Below, piece after piece: positions 16,478 through 24,398 of a DNA stretch of 64,000 bases (position 1 is its first letter; each line of letters starts with the position of its first letter). The position numbers and the translations under genes were made by a program. The stretch covers positions 405,639 to 469,638 of the forward strand of contig NZ_KQ948017.1 in NCBI RefSeq assembly GCF_001513965.1, read 5' to 3'. The notes beneath the pieces were generated by a model that worked only from the letters and a program-made list of their open reading frames with translations, did no database searches and was not told the DNA's origin. This DNA comes from Streptomyces cellostaticus (lineage in GTDB: Bacteria; Actinomycetota; Actinomycetes; Streptomycetales; Streptomycetaceae).

Positions 16478-17367
16478 GGTTCGACGTGTACACCTCACTG
16501 CTGTTGTCGCTGCTGCTGTCCTTCGTCGCCCCGGTGATCGTGGGCCGGGTGGCCCCGGCGCTCGCCGCGCGCGTGCTGACGTCGGCGGCCGTGGTGACCG
16601 CGGCGGCCACGACCTGGTCGCTGGTCCTGCTGGTGGCGGCGCTCCTCGGGGACGCGCCGCCGGTGGTCCGGGAGGCCCGCGAGGACGGGCACCGGCTGGT
16701 GGATCCGGTGCCGGAGGTGATCGGCGTCGCCGCGGGTGTGGCGCTGGCCGTCGTCGTGTGGCGGGTGCACCGGGCGGTGCACGCCGAGCGGTGCACGCGG
16801 CGGGCGCTGAGGCGGCTGTGCGCGGGGCAGCCCGCGGACACGGAGTTGATCGTCGCCGCCTCCGACGTGCCGCAGGCGTTCGCGATTCCGGGCCGGCCGG
16901 GCCGGATCCTGGTCACCTCCGCGATGCTGAGCGCGCTGGAGCCGGGCGAGCGGCGGGTGCTGCTCGCCCACGAGCGCGCGCATCTGGCGCACCGGCACGG
17001 GCCGCTGGTGACGGCGGCCACGCTCGCCGCGGCGGCCAACCCGCTGCTCGCACCGGTCCGTTCGGCCGTGGTCTTCCTCGTGGAGCGCTGGGCGGACGAG
17101 CAGGCGGCGGCCGCCGTCGGGGACCGGCGGGCCACCGCCCGTGCCCTGGCCCGTGCCGCGCTCACCGCCGGCCGGGCCCGCTCGGCGTGCGCCCTGAACT
17201 TCACCGACCGTGCCGTCACCCGCCGGATCGCGGCGCTCCAGGCGAGCCCGCCGCCGCACCTGTGGTCCGCGGCGGCGGCCGTCCTCACCCTGGGCATGCT
17301 TCCGGCGCTGCTCGCCGCGGACGCGACGGGCGACCTGCTCGGTCTGCTGTCCGGGGTGCTGACCTGA
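16474..17367 (+). CDS. M56-family (BlaR1/MecR1-like) membrane metallopeptidase
   Basis: A 297-residue membrane zinc peptidase. The HExxH motif is HERAH within LLAHERAHLAHRHG (about residue 170), with a downstream glutamate in VERWADEQA as probable third ligand. There are four hydrophobic segments, at about 5-25, 33-60, 82-105 and near the C-terminus. It lacks the penicillin-binding domain of BlaR1/MecR1, as do most actinobacterial members, so another input must activate it. In the family, activation leads to cleavage of the partner repressor, here encoded immediately upstream with an ATGA overlap. The 3' end is convergent with the decayed GH65 region. Confidence 0.93.
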   Translation: MRFDVYTSLLLSLLLSFVAPVIVGRVAPALAARVLTSAAVVTAAATTWSLVLLVAALLGDAPPVVREAREDGHRLVDPVPEVIGVAAGVALAVVVWRVHRAVHAERCTRRALRRLCAGQPADTELIVAASDVPQAFAIPGRPGRILVTSAMLSALEPGERRVLLAHERAHLAHRHGPLVTAATLAAAANPLLAPVRSAVVFLVERWADEQAAAAVGDRRATARALARAALTAGRARSACALNFTDRAVTRRIAALQASPPPHLWSAAAAVLTLGMLPALLAADATGDLLGLLSGVLT

Positions 17368-17399
17368 CGCTCGGCCGGAGTCCGGGGCCCGGTGCCCGG

Positions 17400-17556
17400 G
17401 CCGCTCGGGGGGGCACGGAGTGAACGGCGGCCTCGCCGGTGCCCACCGTCAGCGGCTCCCGCGCGAACACCGACTCGCTCCGGGCGAGGACGTGGAGGCC
17501 CGGATCCGTCTCGCGCACGGTCCACGGCTCGACCGGGTACGACCGGTGGTGATCAC
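17400..17556 (-). pseudogene. relic of a GH65 glycoside phosphorylase
   Basis: A GTG overlaps the stop of the upstream HAD gene as GTGA, the usual position of a kojibiose/trehalose/maltose-type phosphorylase. In that frame only nonsense follows. One base is missing after the third codon, and the next frame reads HRSYPVEPWTVRET then LARSESVFA, which matches my memory of the conserved N-terminus of GH65 enzymes. After SESVFA the text jumps to REPLTVGTGEAAVHSVPP, which resembles a GH65 C-terminus. About 2 kb of the catalytic domain would be gone. Homology is recalled, not searched, so the internal-deletion reading is inference. Confidence 0.55.
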
Positions 17557-18293
17557 CGCTTGCCTCCCAGCTCGGCGAGGTCCCTGACGACGACGCTCGC
17601 GCCGTGCGCGTACAGGGCATCGCTCTGGCCGGCGCGGTCGACGCCGACGACGTATCCGAAGCCGCCCGCACGGCCCGCGTCCATGCCGGCCAGCGCGTCC
17701 TCGAAGACGGCCGCCTGCGCCGCCTCGACGCCCAGGTCGCGGGCGGCGGCCAGGAAGGTGTCGGGGTGCGGCTTGCCCGGCAGGTGCCGCTCGGCGGCGA
17801 CCACGCCGTCGATCCGCACGTCGAAGAAGTGCTCGGCGCCGACGGCGCGCAGCATGTCCCGGCAGTTGGCGCTGGAGGAGACGATCGCGGTGCGCAGGCC
17901 GTGTGCGCGCACGGCCTCCAGATAGCGCAGGGTGTCGTCGTAGGCCTCCACACCGCCGGTGCGGATCCTCTCCAGGAGCAGGCCGTTCTTGCGGTTGCCG
18001 AGGCCGTGGACGGTGCGGGCGTCCGGCGGGTCGCCGGGGGTGCCCTCGGGCAGGTGGATGCCGCGCGAGGCGAGGAAGGCGCGGACGCCGTCGGCGCGCG
18101 GGCGTCCGTCGACGTACTCGTCGTAGTCGGCGACCTGGTCGAACGGCCGCCCTCGCGCACCCTCGTAGGCGTACAGGAACGCGTCGAACGTCTCCTTCCA
18201 GGCAGCCGCGTGCACGACGGCCGTCTTGGTGACGACCCCGTCGAGGTCGAAGAGACAGGCCAGGATGGTGTCGGGCAGACCGAGCTCAGTCAT
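17553..18293 (-). CDS. HAD-superfamily hydrolase, beta-phosphoglucomutase-like
   Basis: A 246-residue HAD enzyme with a helical cap. Motif I is LFDLDGVVTKT (about 14-24), with the nucleophile Asp and the general acid Asp. Motif II is the Ser of AIVSSSANC (about 125), motif III the Lys in HLPGKPHPDTF (about 160), and motif IV FEDALAGMDAG (about 183). This clade (beta-phosphoglucomutase/OtsB-like) normally forms a two-gene operon with a GH65 disaccharide phosphorylase: the phosphorylase makes beta-glucose-1-phosphate and the HAD enzyme isomerises it. Here the partner has decayed, so the enzyme may have lost its substrate supply. Start is the ATG of MTELGLPD. Confidence 0.9.
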   Translation of the reverse strand: MTELGLPDTILACLFDLDGVVTKTAVVHAAAWKETFDAFLYAYEGARGRPFDQVADYDEYVDGRPRADGVRAFLASRGIHLPEGTPGDPPDARTVHGLGNRKNGLLLERIRTGGVEAYDDTLRYLEAVRAHGLRTAIVSSSANCRDMLRAVGAEHFFDVRIDGVVAAERHLPGKPHPDTFLAAARDLGVEAAQAAVFEDALAGMDAGRAGGFGYVVGVDRAGQSDALYAHGASVVVRDLAELGGKR

Positions 18294-18379
18294 ACCCGGC
18301 ACTGTGCCCCCACCGGGCGGCCTGCCCTGGGTGGCGCGCGTCATACGGTGCGCGGACTTCGGGTGACACACTCTGCTGT

Positions 18380-19039
18380 GTGCCGCTGACCTTCGACGAC
18401 CTCCTCACCCGTGCCCGCGCCCTCACCCGGGGCGGACGGCGCGCGATCCTCGGTATCGCGGGCAGCCCCGGCGCGGGCAAGTCCACGCTCGCCGAGCACC
18501 TGGTGCACGCCCTGAACGCCGACGGCCCGCCCTGGGTGGCGCACGTGCCCATGGACGGTTTCCATCTGGCCGACGCCGAGCTGGACCGGCTGGGCCGGCG
18601 GGAGCGCAAGGGAGCGCCGGACACCTTCGACGCGGCCGGGTACGCGGCGCTGCTGCACAGGCTGCGTGAGGAGACCGACGAGGTGGTGTACGCGCCCGGG
18701 TTCGAGCGGGTGCTGGAACAGCCCCTTGCGGGCGCGATCCCGGTGCCGTCGGCCGCCCGGCTGGTGGTGACCGAGGGCAACTACCTTCTTCTGGCGGAGG
18801 GTTCGTGGGCGCGGGTGTGGCCGTGCCTGGACGAGGTGTGGTTCTGTGAGACGGACGAGCAGGAGCGCATCCGGCGGCTGGTCGCCCGGCACGAGGAGTT
18901 CGGCAAGGACCACGAGGCGGCCGTGGCCTGGGTGCTGGGGACGGACCAGCGCAACGCCGACCTGATCGCCGCGACGCGGGAGCGGGCGGACCTGGTGCTG
19001 CCGCCCGGCGCGCTGCCCGCGCTCAGGCCCTCAACGTAA
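18380..19039 (+). CDS. nucleoside/nucleotide kinase-like P-loop protein
   Basis: A 219-residue P-loop kinase of the uridine kinase/phosphoribulokinase/pantothenate kinase group. Walker A is GSPGAGKST (about residues 27-35). VPMDGFHLADAELDRLGRRE (about 58) is the substrate-binding block and KGAPDTFDAAGYA follows. VTEGNYLLLAEG (about 133) corresponds to the Walker-B-like strand, and DEQERIRRLVARH is a lid helix. Genes of this kind are annotated as nucleoside or fructose kinases in several bacteria; the exact acceptor is not decidable here. It starts at GTG with no obvious ribosome binding site, so it may be leaderless. Its last 17 bases overlap the convergent next gene. Confidence 0.87.
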   Translation: MPLTFDDLLTRARALTRGGRRAILGIAGSPGAGKSTLAEHLVHALNADGPPWVAHVPMDGFHLADAELDRLGRRERKGAPDTFDAAGYAALLHRLREETDEVVYAPGFERVLEQPLAGAIPVPSAARLVVTEGNYLLLAEGSWARVWPCLDEVWFCETDEQERIRRLVARHEEFGKDHEAAVAWVLGTDQRNADLIAATRERADLVLPPGALPALRPST

Positions 19040-20852
19040 GAACAGGTTCACCGACGGCGTCGCCCGCCGGATCCCCGAGCACGGCGGTGAACGCCTCGGT
19101 GCGCACGGTCAGGTCCCGCTCATCGCTGTCGAAGGACGGCGCGAAGGGGCCGCCGGGGCCGTACCGTACGGCGAACACGTGCAGCCCCTGCGGGGCGCCC
19201 GGCGCCGGGTCCGCCTCCAGCGCGGTGGAGCTGACCAGATGGCGCCAGCCCTCGTCGGGGTTGCCGTAGCCGCGCGGATCGGCGGCGAGCGCGAACGCCG
19301 CCTGCTGCTGGGTGAGTTCGGCGCGCGCGTCGAAGTGGTCGGGGCTCCCTTCCACGGGATGGGTGAGGCGCAGCCCGCCCGCGGAGGCGACCTCGCCCTC
19401 GGCGACACGGCGCACCCGGTCGCCGTCGTCGGCCGCGTACGGCAGCCCGGACAGCAGGTAGGGCGCCCCCTCGAGCCGTTCGACGGCGACCGTCACCCAC
19501 AGGCCGGTGCCGTCGGTGACGTACAACGACCGTACGTGCCGCAGCACATGGTCGCGGCCGACGACCGGCTTGGTGACCAGCTTGGCAGCGAGCCCGTCGG
19601 CGCGGATGTCCCGGACGCGCACCTCGCCCATGGGGCGGCACAGCAGGAAGCCGTCCGTGACCGGACCGAACCCGTGCTGGCGGCGTACGGCCGCGGGCAG
19701 GTAGTAGGTGCCCGCGGCTTCGACGAGCGAGGGAGTCATCCGGCTGTCGAAGGCGACGGAGACCGTGCCGGAGCGCAGTTGGTGGCGGGCGGGGGCGGCC
19801 GAAGGGGTGCGGTGCCAGCGGGTGGGGTCCTGGATCTGCCAGACCAGCATGAAGGCGAAGTGCCCGTCGATCAGGCCGTCACGCCGGACCGCGTGCCGGC
19901 CCCAGCGGGTGTCGCCCCGGTAACGGCCCAGGTCGGCGCCGATGCGCGCGCTGAAGTAGCGCAGGCCCAGGACGGATTCGAACCCGGAGTGCTGTTCGCT
20001 GTAGCGGGGGCCGCCGTTGTCGAAGCCGCCGCTGGTCAGGCGGGCGTCGATGTAGCGGGCGAGCGCGGCGCCGTCCTCGGCGAACACCTCCGCGCCGCTG
20101 ACCCGGTGGGCCTGGGCGAGGAAGGACAGGGAGATCGGGCCGTAGTTGTTGTCGTACGCCCCGCCGTGCTCGGGCGGCAGCAGGGCACCCCGGTCGCGGA
20201 CCCGGTGGGCGCGGATCTCGTCGGCGTACAGGGCGAGCGCGCGGGCGCGGACCGGCTCTCCTTCTTCTGCGGGGAGATGGCGGGCCAGCATCAGGCCGCC
20301 GACCACACAGCCGATGGCCTGGTTGCCCGCCTCCTGCGGGTTGAAGAAGGCCGCCTCGGTCAGCCAGCGCCAGTAGCCCTGCGCCACCTGCGTGAGCGCG
20401 GTGCGCTGGTCGTCGCCCAGGAGGCCGTCGGCCGCATCGAGGACGTTGACCGCCTGGAGGAGCGCCCACACCGTGCTCGGCCAGTCACCGACGGGGTGCG
20501 CGCCCGCTTCGAGCACGTAACGGGCGTACGGCAGGCCGGAGCCGGTGCTGCGGAGGTTGGGGTAACCGGGGTTGTCCTCGGTGTAGACGCGCTCGCGCAG
20601 ATGGAAGGCGAGGCTGCGGCGCACGGCCTCGGGCAGGCGCGGGTCCTTGCCGCGCTGCCAGGCGAGGGCGAGCAGGGAGGTGATGCCGAGGGAGGTGTCG
20701 CCGATGTCGTCGCCGGCGTCGGGATGTTCCAGGTTGCCTTCGGGCGTGAGGCGGGCCAGGGCCTGCTCGGTGACGTCGGCGAGGACGGCGTCGTACGCCT
20801 GCTCGGTGTCCGGGAGGTCGTGCAGCGGGCCGCGCTGGTGAGGGAGATGCAC
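19023..20852 (-). CDS. predicted cytoplasmic alpha/alpha-toroid carbohydrate-active enzyme
   Basis: A 609-residue protein without signal peptide. The first about 330 residues look like an (alpha/alpha) toroid, rich in Trp and paired helices, with polar motifs NPQEAGNQAIG, PPEHGGAYDNNYGPIS and GGPRYSEQHSG, where His, Tyr, Asn and Glu cluster. The remaining about 280 residues are beta-rich, like the sandwich domain of heparinase/alginate-lyase-type enzymes. The layout suggests a polysaccharide lyase or unsaturated glycoside hydrolase, but I cannot place it in a known family. The GTG start is seven bases after the permease stop, so it is the last gene of the sugar ABC operon and probably breaks down the imported oligosaccharide inside the cell. 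Function is inferred from fold impression and context. Confidence 0.7.
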   Translation of the reverse strand: MHLPHQRGPLHDLPDTEQAYDAVLADVTEQALARLTPEGNLEHPDAGDDIGDTSLGITSLLALAWQRGKDPRLPEAVRRSLAFHLRERVYTEDNPGYPNLRSTGSGLPYARYVLEAGAHPVGDWPSTVWALLQAVNVLDAADGLLGDDQRTALTQVAQGYWRWLTEAAFFNPQEAGNQAIGCVVGGLMLARHLPAEEGEPVRARALALYADEIRAHRVRDRGALLPPEHGGAYDNNYGPISLSFLAQAHRVSGAEVFAEDGAALARYIDARLTSGGFDNGGPRYSEQHSGFESVLGLRYFSARIGADLGRYRGDTRWGRHAVRRDGLIDGHFAFMLVWQIQDPTRWHRTPSAAPARHQLRSGTVSVAFDSRMTPSLVEAAGTYYLPAAVRRQHGFGPVTDGFLLCRPMGEVRVRDIRADGLAAKLVTKPVVGRDHVLRHVRSLYVTDGTGLWVTVAVERLEGAPYLLSGLPYAADDGDRVRRVAEGEVASAGGLRLTHPVEGSPDHFDARAELTQQQAAFALAADPRGYGNPDEGWRHLVSSTALEADPAPGAPQGLHVFAVRYGPGGPFAPSFDSDERDLTVRTEAFTAVLGDPAGDAVGEPVLTLRA

Positions 20853-20859
20853 GAGTGGA

Positions 20860-21738
20860 TCAGCCCTTCATTCCTGAGGTCGCCATGCCTTCGACCAGCC
20901 TCTTCTGGAAGAAGAGGAAGCAGATGAGCGTGGGCGCAAGCGCGATGGTCGACATGGCGAACATTGCACCGTAGGAGGAGCCGCTCGTCTGGTCCAGGAA
21001 GAGGGTCAGCCCGAGGGGGACCGTGAACTTGTCGTTCTGCTGAAGGTAGACGAGCTGGTGCAGGAAGTCGTCGTACGTCCAGATGAAGGTGAAGATCGTG
21101 GTGGTGATCAGGGCCGGCTTCATCAGCGGCAGGATGATCTTCCAGTAGATCTGCAGGGGGTTGGCGCCGTCCATCATGGCCGCCTGGTCCAGCTCGCGTG
21201 GGATGGAGCGGATGAACTGGACCATCAGGAAGATGAAGAAGGCGTCCACCGCGAGGAACTTCGGCACGATCAGCGGCAGGTACGTGTTGATCCACGTCAG
21301 GTTGTAGAAGATCGTGTACTGCGGGATCAGGACGGCCTGCGTGGGCAGCATCAGCGTGCCGAGCATCAGGCCGAACCAGATCTTCTTGCCGCGGAACTCG
21401 AGGCGCGCGAAGGCGAAGGCGGCCAGCGAGCAGGAGATCACGTTCCCGATCACCGCGCCGATCGTGACGATCAGCGAATTGGTGATGTAGAGCGAGAAGG
21501 AGTTGCCGGAGCCGCTCCAGCCCTTGGAGTAGTTCTCCGGCTGGAGCTTGTTCGGGATCAGCCCCGGGTGGGTGAAGATCTCGGTGTCGGGCTTGAGCGA
21601 GCTGCTGAGCATCCACAGCAGCGGGTACAGCATGACGATCGCCACGCCGATCAGCAGCGTGTGGACGAGGATGCGGCGGGAGCCGGTGAGCGAGCGGAGC
21701 TTGTTCAGCGGCGACGCGTTCGGGGTGAAGGCGGACAT
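20860..21738 (-). CDS. carbohydrate ABC transporter permease (MalG type)
   Basis: A 292-residue inner-membrane permease of the CUT1 sugar ABC family with six predicted helices. An N-terminal helix at about 28-48 follows a basic lead, and SSSLKPDTEIF is a typical MalG-type external segment. The EAA loop that contacts the ATPase reads ELDQAAMMDGANPLQIYWKI (about residue 190), a standard variant. It follows the other permease gene after 18 bases. No ATP-binding subunit is encoded here; Streptomyces CUT1 systems commonly share the multi-purpose ATPase MsiK encoded elsewhere, which is likely the case. Confidence 0.94.
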   Translation of the reverse strand: MSAFTPNASPLNKLRSLTGSRRILVHTLLIGVAIVMLYPLLWMLSSSLKPDTEIFTHPGLIPNKLQPENYSKGWSGSGNSFSLYITNSLIVTIGAVIGNVISCSLAAFAFARLEFRGKKIWFGLMLGTLMLPTQAVLIPQYTIFYNLTWINTYLPLIVPKFLAVDAFFIFLMVQFIRSIPRELDQAAMMDGANPLQIYWKIILPLMKPALITTTIFTFIWTYDDFLHQLVYLQQNDKFTVPLGLTLFLDQTSGSSYGAMFAMSTIALAPTLICFLFFQKRLVEGMATSGMKG

Positions 21739-21756
21739 GGGACGGAGGCTCCTCGC

Positions 21757-22737
21757 TCAGTCGTCGTAGTGGACCCAGTAGCGGCTGGCGACGAAGTTGA
21801 CCGCCGTGAAGCCGGCGATGACCAGGAACAGCACCCAGGCCAGCGCCGAGGCGTACCCCATCTGCAGGTCGGTGAAGCCCTTCTTGTACAGGTAGAGGGA
21901 GTACAGCATGGTCGAGTTGAGCGGTCCGCCGGTGCCGTTGCTGATCACGAAGGCGGGTGTGAACGTCTTGAACGCGTCGATGATCTGCAGGACCAGGTTG
22001 AAGAAGACGATCGGGGTGAGCAGCGGCAGGGTGATCCGGAAGAACCGGGTGACGGGCCGGGCGCCGTCGATCGCGGCCGCCTCGTACACATCCTTCGGCA
22101 GCTGCTTGAGACCTGCGAGGAAGATGACCATCGGGGTGCCGAACTGCCAGACGGCCAGCAGGACGAGCGTGTAGAGCGCGGAGTCGGGGCTGGAGATCCA
22201 GTCCTGGCCCTTGATGCCGAACCAGCCGAGGAAGTCGTTGAACAGGCCGTCGCCGCCGAAGACCTGGCGCCACACGATGGCGATGGCCACCGCTCCGCCC
22301 AGCAGCGAGGGCAGATAGAAGGCGGCCCGGTACAGGCCGATGCCCTTGAGGTCCCGGTTGAGCAGCATCGCCACGCCGAGCGCGAGCGCCAGCTTCAGCG
22401 GGACGGAGACGACGACGTACAGGAGGGTCGCGTGCACCGAGTCCCAGAAGACCGGGTCGTCGGTGAACATGCGCGAGTAGTTCTCGGTGCCGACCCACTT
22501 GGCGGGCGAGAGCAGGTCGAAGTCCGTGAAGGACAGGTACAGCGAGTCCAGCATCGGGTAGATCGTCAGACCGAACAGGCCGACGAACCAGGGGGCCAGG
22601 AAGAGATACGGCCACCAGCCCCCGCCGCGCCGTCTCGCGGCGCGCCGGCGCATCCGTTCGCGCTCGCGCCGGTCGGCGGGGGTCGCCGGGGCCGCAGGCC
22701 CCTGACCCGCGACCTCGTCGCTCTTGGCGGTGGTCAT
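21757..22737 (-). CDS. carbohydrate ABC transporter permease (MalF type)
   Basis: A 326-residue permease of the CUT1 family. A strongly basic, Arg-rich N-terminus (RRERERMRRRAARRRGGG) precedes the first helix WPYLFLAPWFVGLFGLTIYP (about 45), the usual MalF-type opening. About six helices follow, and the EAA loop is VYEAAAIDGARPVTRFFRI (about 215). Two starts two codons apart are possible; the downstream ATG has better spacing from GGGAG. Works as a heterodimer with the permease encoded next, with the Tat lipoprotein upstream as its substrate receptor. Confidence 0.94.
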   Translation of the reverse strand: MTTAKSDEVAGQGPAAPATPADRRERERMRRRAARRRGGGWWPYLFLAPWFVGLFGLTIYPMLDSLYLSFTDFDLLSPAKWVGTENYSRMFTDDPVFWDSVHATLLYVVVSVPLKLALALGVAMLLNRDLKGIGLYRAAFYLPSLLGGAVAIAIVWRQVFGGDGLFNDFLGWFGIKGQDWISSPDSALYTLVLLAVWQFGTPMVIFLAGLKQLPKDVYEAAAIDGARPVTRFFRITLPLLTPIVFFNLVLQIIDAFKTFTPAFVISNGTGGPLNSTMLYSLYLYKKGFTDLQMGYASALAWVLFLVIAGFTAVNFVASRYWVHYDD

Positions 22738-22791
22738 GCTCATCTTCTCCCTGGCCCTCTCCCGGTACTGAAGCTGTGCTGCGACGGGCGG

Positions 22792-24123
22792 CTAGCCCGC
22801 GAGGACGGACTGCGCCTGGTCGAAGAACTCGCTCAGCTGCGCCTTGATGGACTTCTTGCCGAAGGCGACGGCCAGGTTGGACTGGAAGAGCAGGTCCCAG
22901 ATCTGGTCGGCGCCCTTGGGCGGGGGCACGGGCGCGGGCAGCGCGTTGCCGGCCTTGCCGACCCGCTGGGAGATGTAGTCGGCGTTCGCCATGTTCAGCT
23001 TGTCGGTCTCGGCCAGCCCGGCGGAGATCAGCGATCGGGCCTTCTCCGTCGGCGGGATGCCGCGGAACAGCTGCATGTCCTTGATGGCGGTGGCGTCCTG
23101 CGCGAAGAAGTCCATGATCTTCACCGAGTCGGCGACCTGCTTGCTGGCCTTGGTGGCGCTCAGCAGCACACCGCCGTTGACGAAGTTGCCCTCACGGGCG
23201 CCGGACCAGTCGCCTTGCGGGGTGGGCAGGAAGTCCAGCTGGGCGTCGGTGATGGCGCCCCCGGCGCCGTAGACGCCGGAGTCGAAGGTGAACAGGGCCT
23301 TGCCGATGACGACCGCGTTCTTGGTGAGGTCGTTGTGCGCGGCGGAGGTGATCGCCGGCGGCGGGGAGGCGTGGTCCTTGCGCATACCGGCCCAGAACTC
23401 CCACCACTCCTGGAGGGTGTCGGCGGTGAAGCCGAGCTTCTTGCCGTCGTCGGAGAAGAACGGCTGCCCCTTCTCACGGGCGAAGATCTCGAAGCACTGG
23501 AGGGTGGAGCCGCCGCCGTCGTCGACGCCGTAACTCTTGCCGCCGCTCTTCTTGTAGACGTCGGTGGCGATCTTCTTCAGGTCGCTCCAGCTCCACTCGC
23601 GGTCGGGCAGCTTCAGGCCGAGCCTCTCCAGGCCGGAGCGGTTGACGGTGAGCTGGTTGACGCCGATGCCGGACGGGACGCCGTACAGCTTGCCGTCGAC
23701 GGTGCCGGCGGCGAGGAGCGTCTTGGAGAAGCCGGTGAGGTCGAGGGACTTGCCGACGTAGGAGTCGAGCGGGGCGAGGATGCCCTTGCGCGCGTACTGG
23801 GCGACCAGTGCGGTGTCCATCTGGAGCAGGTCGGGGGCGCTGCCGCCGGCGACCTGGGTGTTGAACCGGTCGAAGTAGCCGTCGTAGCCCGAGTAACGGG
23901 TCTCAATCTTGATCTTCGGGTTCTTCTTCCCGAAGGTCGCGAGGGCCTTCTTGTACGCGGCGTGGCGCTCGTCGCTGCCCCACCAGGTCATGGTCAGCTT
24001 GCCGCTGTCGCTGCCCGCGCCGGTGCCGCCGGCACAGGCGGCCAGTGTGGAGCCGAGCGTGCCGGCGACGGCCAGCCCGCTCGCGGTGCGGAAGAGGGTT
24101 CTGCGCGAGAACTGGTGACCCAC
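22792..24123 (-). CDS. Tat-exported sugar-binding lipoprotein (ABC substrate-binding protein)
   Basis: A 443-residue extracellular solute-binding protein, family 1. It carries both a twin-arginine signal (SRRTLFRTASG, about residues 6-16) and a lipobox (LAAC, about 30), so it is exported folded and then lipid-anchored. The mature part begins with a Gly/Ser linker and LTMTWWGSDERH. Trp/Tyr-rich segments (SGYDGYFDRFN, WEFWAGMRK) are typical of sugar-binding clefts. Start is GTG with GGGAGG five bases upstream. It heads the permease/permease/toroid-enzyme operon, behind a ROK repressor. The cargo is probably an oligosaccharide that the toroid enzyme can cut. Confidence 0.93.
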   Translation of the reverse strand: MGHQFSRRTLFRTASGLAVAGTLGSTLAACAGGTGAGSDSGKLTMTWWGSDERHAAYKKALATFGKKNPKIKIETRYSGYDGYFDRFNTQVAGGSAPDLLQMDTALVAQYARKGILAPLDSYVGKSLDLTGFSKTLLAAGTVDGKLYGVPSGIGVNQLTVNRSGLERLGLKLPDREWSWSDLKKIATDVYKKSGGKSYGVDDGGGSTLQCFEIFAREKGQPFFSDDGKKLGFTADTLQEWWEFWAGMRKDHASPPPAITSAAHNDLTKNAVVIGKALFTFDSGVYGAGGAITDAQLDFLPTPQGDWSGAREGNFVNGGVLLSATKASKQVADSVKIMDFFAQDATAIKDMQLFRGIPPTEKARSLISAGLAETDKLNMANADYISQRVGKAGNALPAPVPPPKGADQIWDLLFQSNLAVAFGKKSIKAQLSEFFDQAQSVLAG

Positions 24124-24333
24124 CGGGTCCTCCCTGGAGATGCGTGACGGATTTCCCGGCCGGTCGCTGCGGCACGGGTGCATGTGATCGGGGTGCGCCT
24201 TCCGGGGGTGCGGCCTCGCCCGGCCGCGCCGCCTGTGCGGGGGGGTACGATCCCCGGCCGGCCCGGCCGGTGCCCCACGAGCACGCCCTCGTGCGGTTGC
24301 CGTAGTCTGCGTACGGCCCGGATCGCTCGCCCC

Positions 24334-24366
24334 AAGCCGGTGTCCCGACCGGCTTAGAAAGCGCTT
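24334..24366 (-). promoter_or_regulatory. hairpin and AAGCGCTT palindrome in front of the sugar operon
   Basis: AAGCCGGT-GTCCCG-ACCGGCTT (24334-24355) is a perfect eight-base inverted repeat and could terminate the ROK transcript. AAGCGCTT (24359-24366), inside GACAAGCGCTTTC on the minus strand, has the central CG palindrome usual for LacI-type operators. Together they occupy the gap between the ROK stop and the binding-protein gene. The roles are suggested by form and position only. Confidence 0.4.
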
Positions 24367-24398
24367 GTCCGGACATTGGCAGAACGAGTCCGAAGCCG

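Noticed and set aside
16094..17367. BlaI/M56 pair as a beta-lactam resistance locus
   Set aside because: The M56 protein has no penicillin-binding domain and no beta-lactamase or PBP gene is near.
21058..24147. Open plus-strand frame of 1029 codons
   Set aside because: Antisense of two ABC permeases and the binding protein, rich in Glu/Asp/Gly/Arg. No domain, and inconsistent with the strong minus-strand genes.
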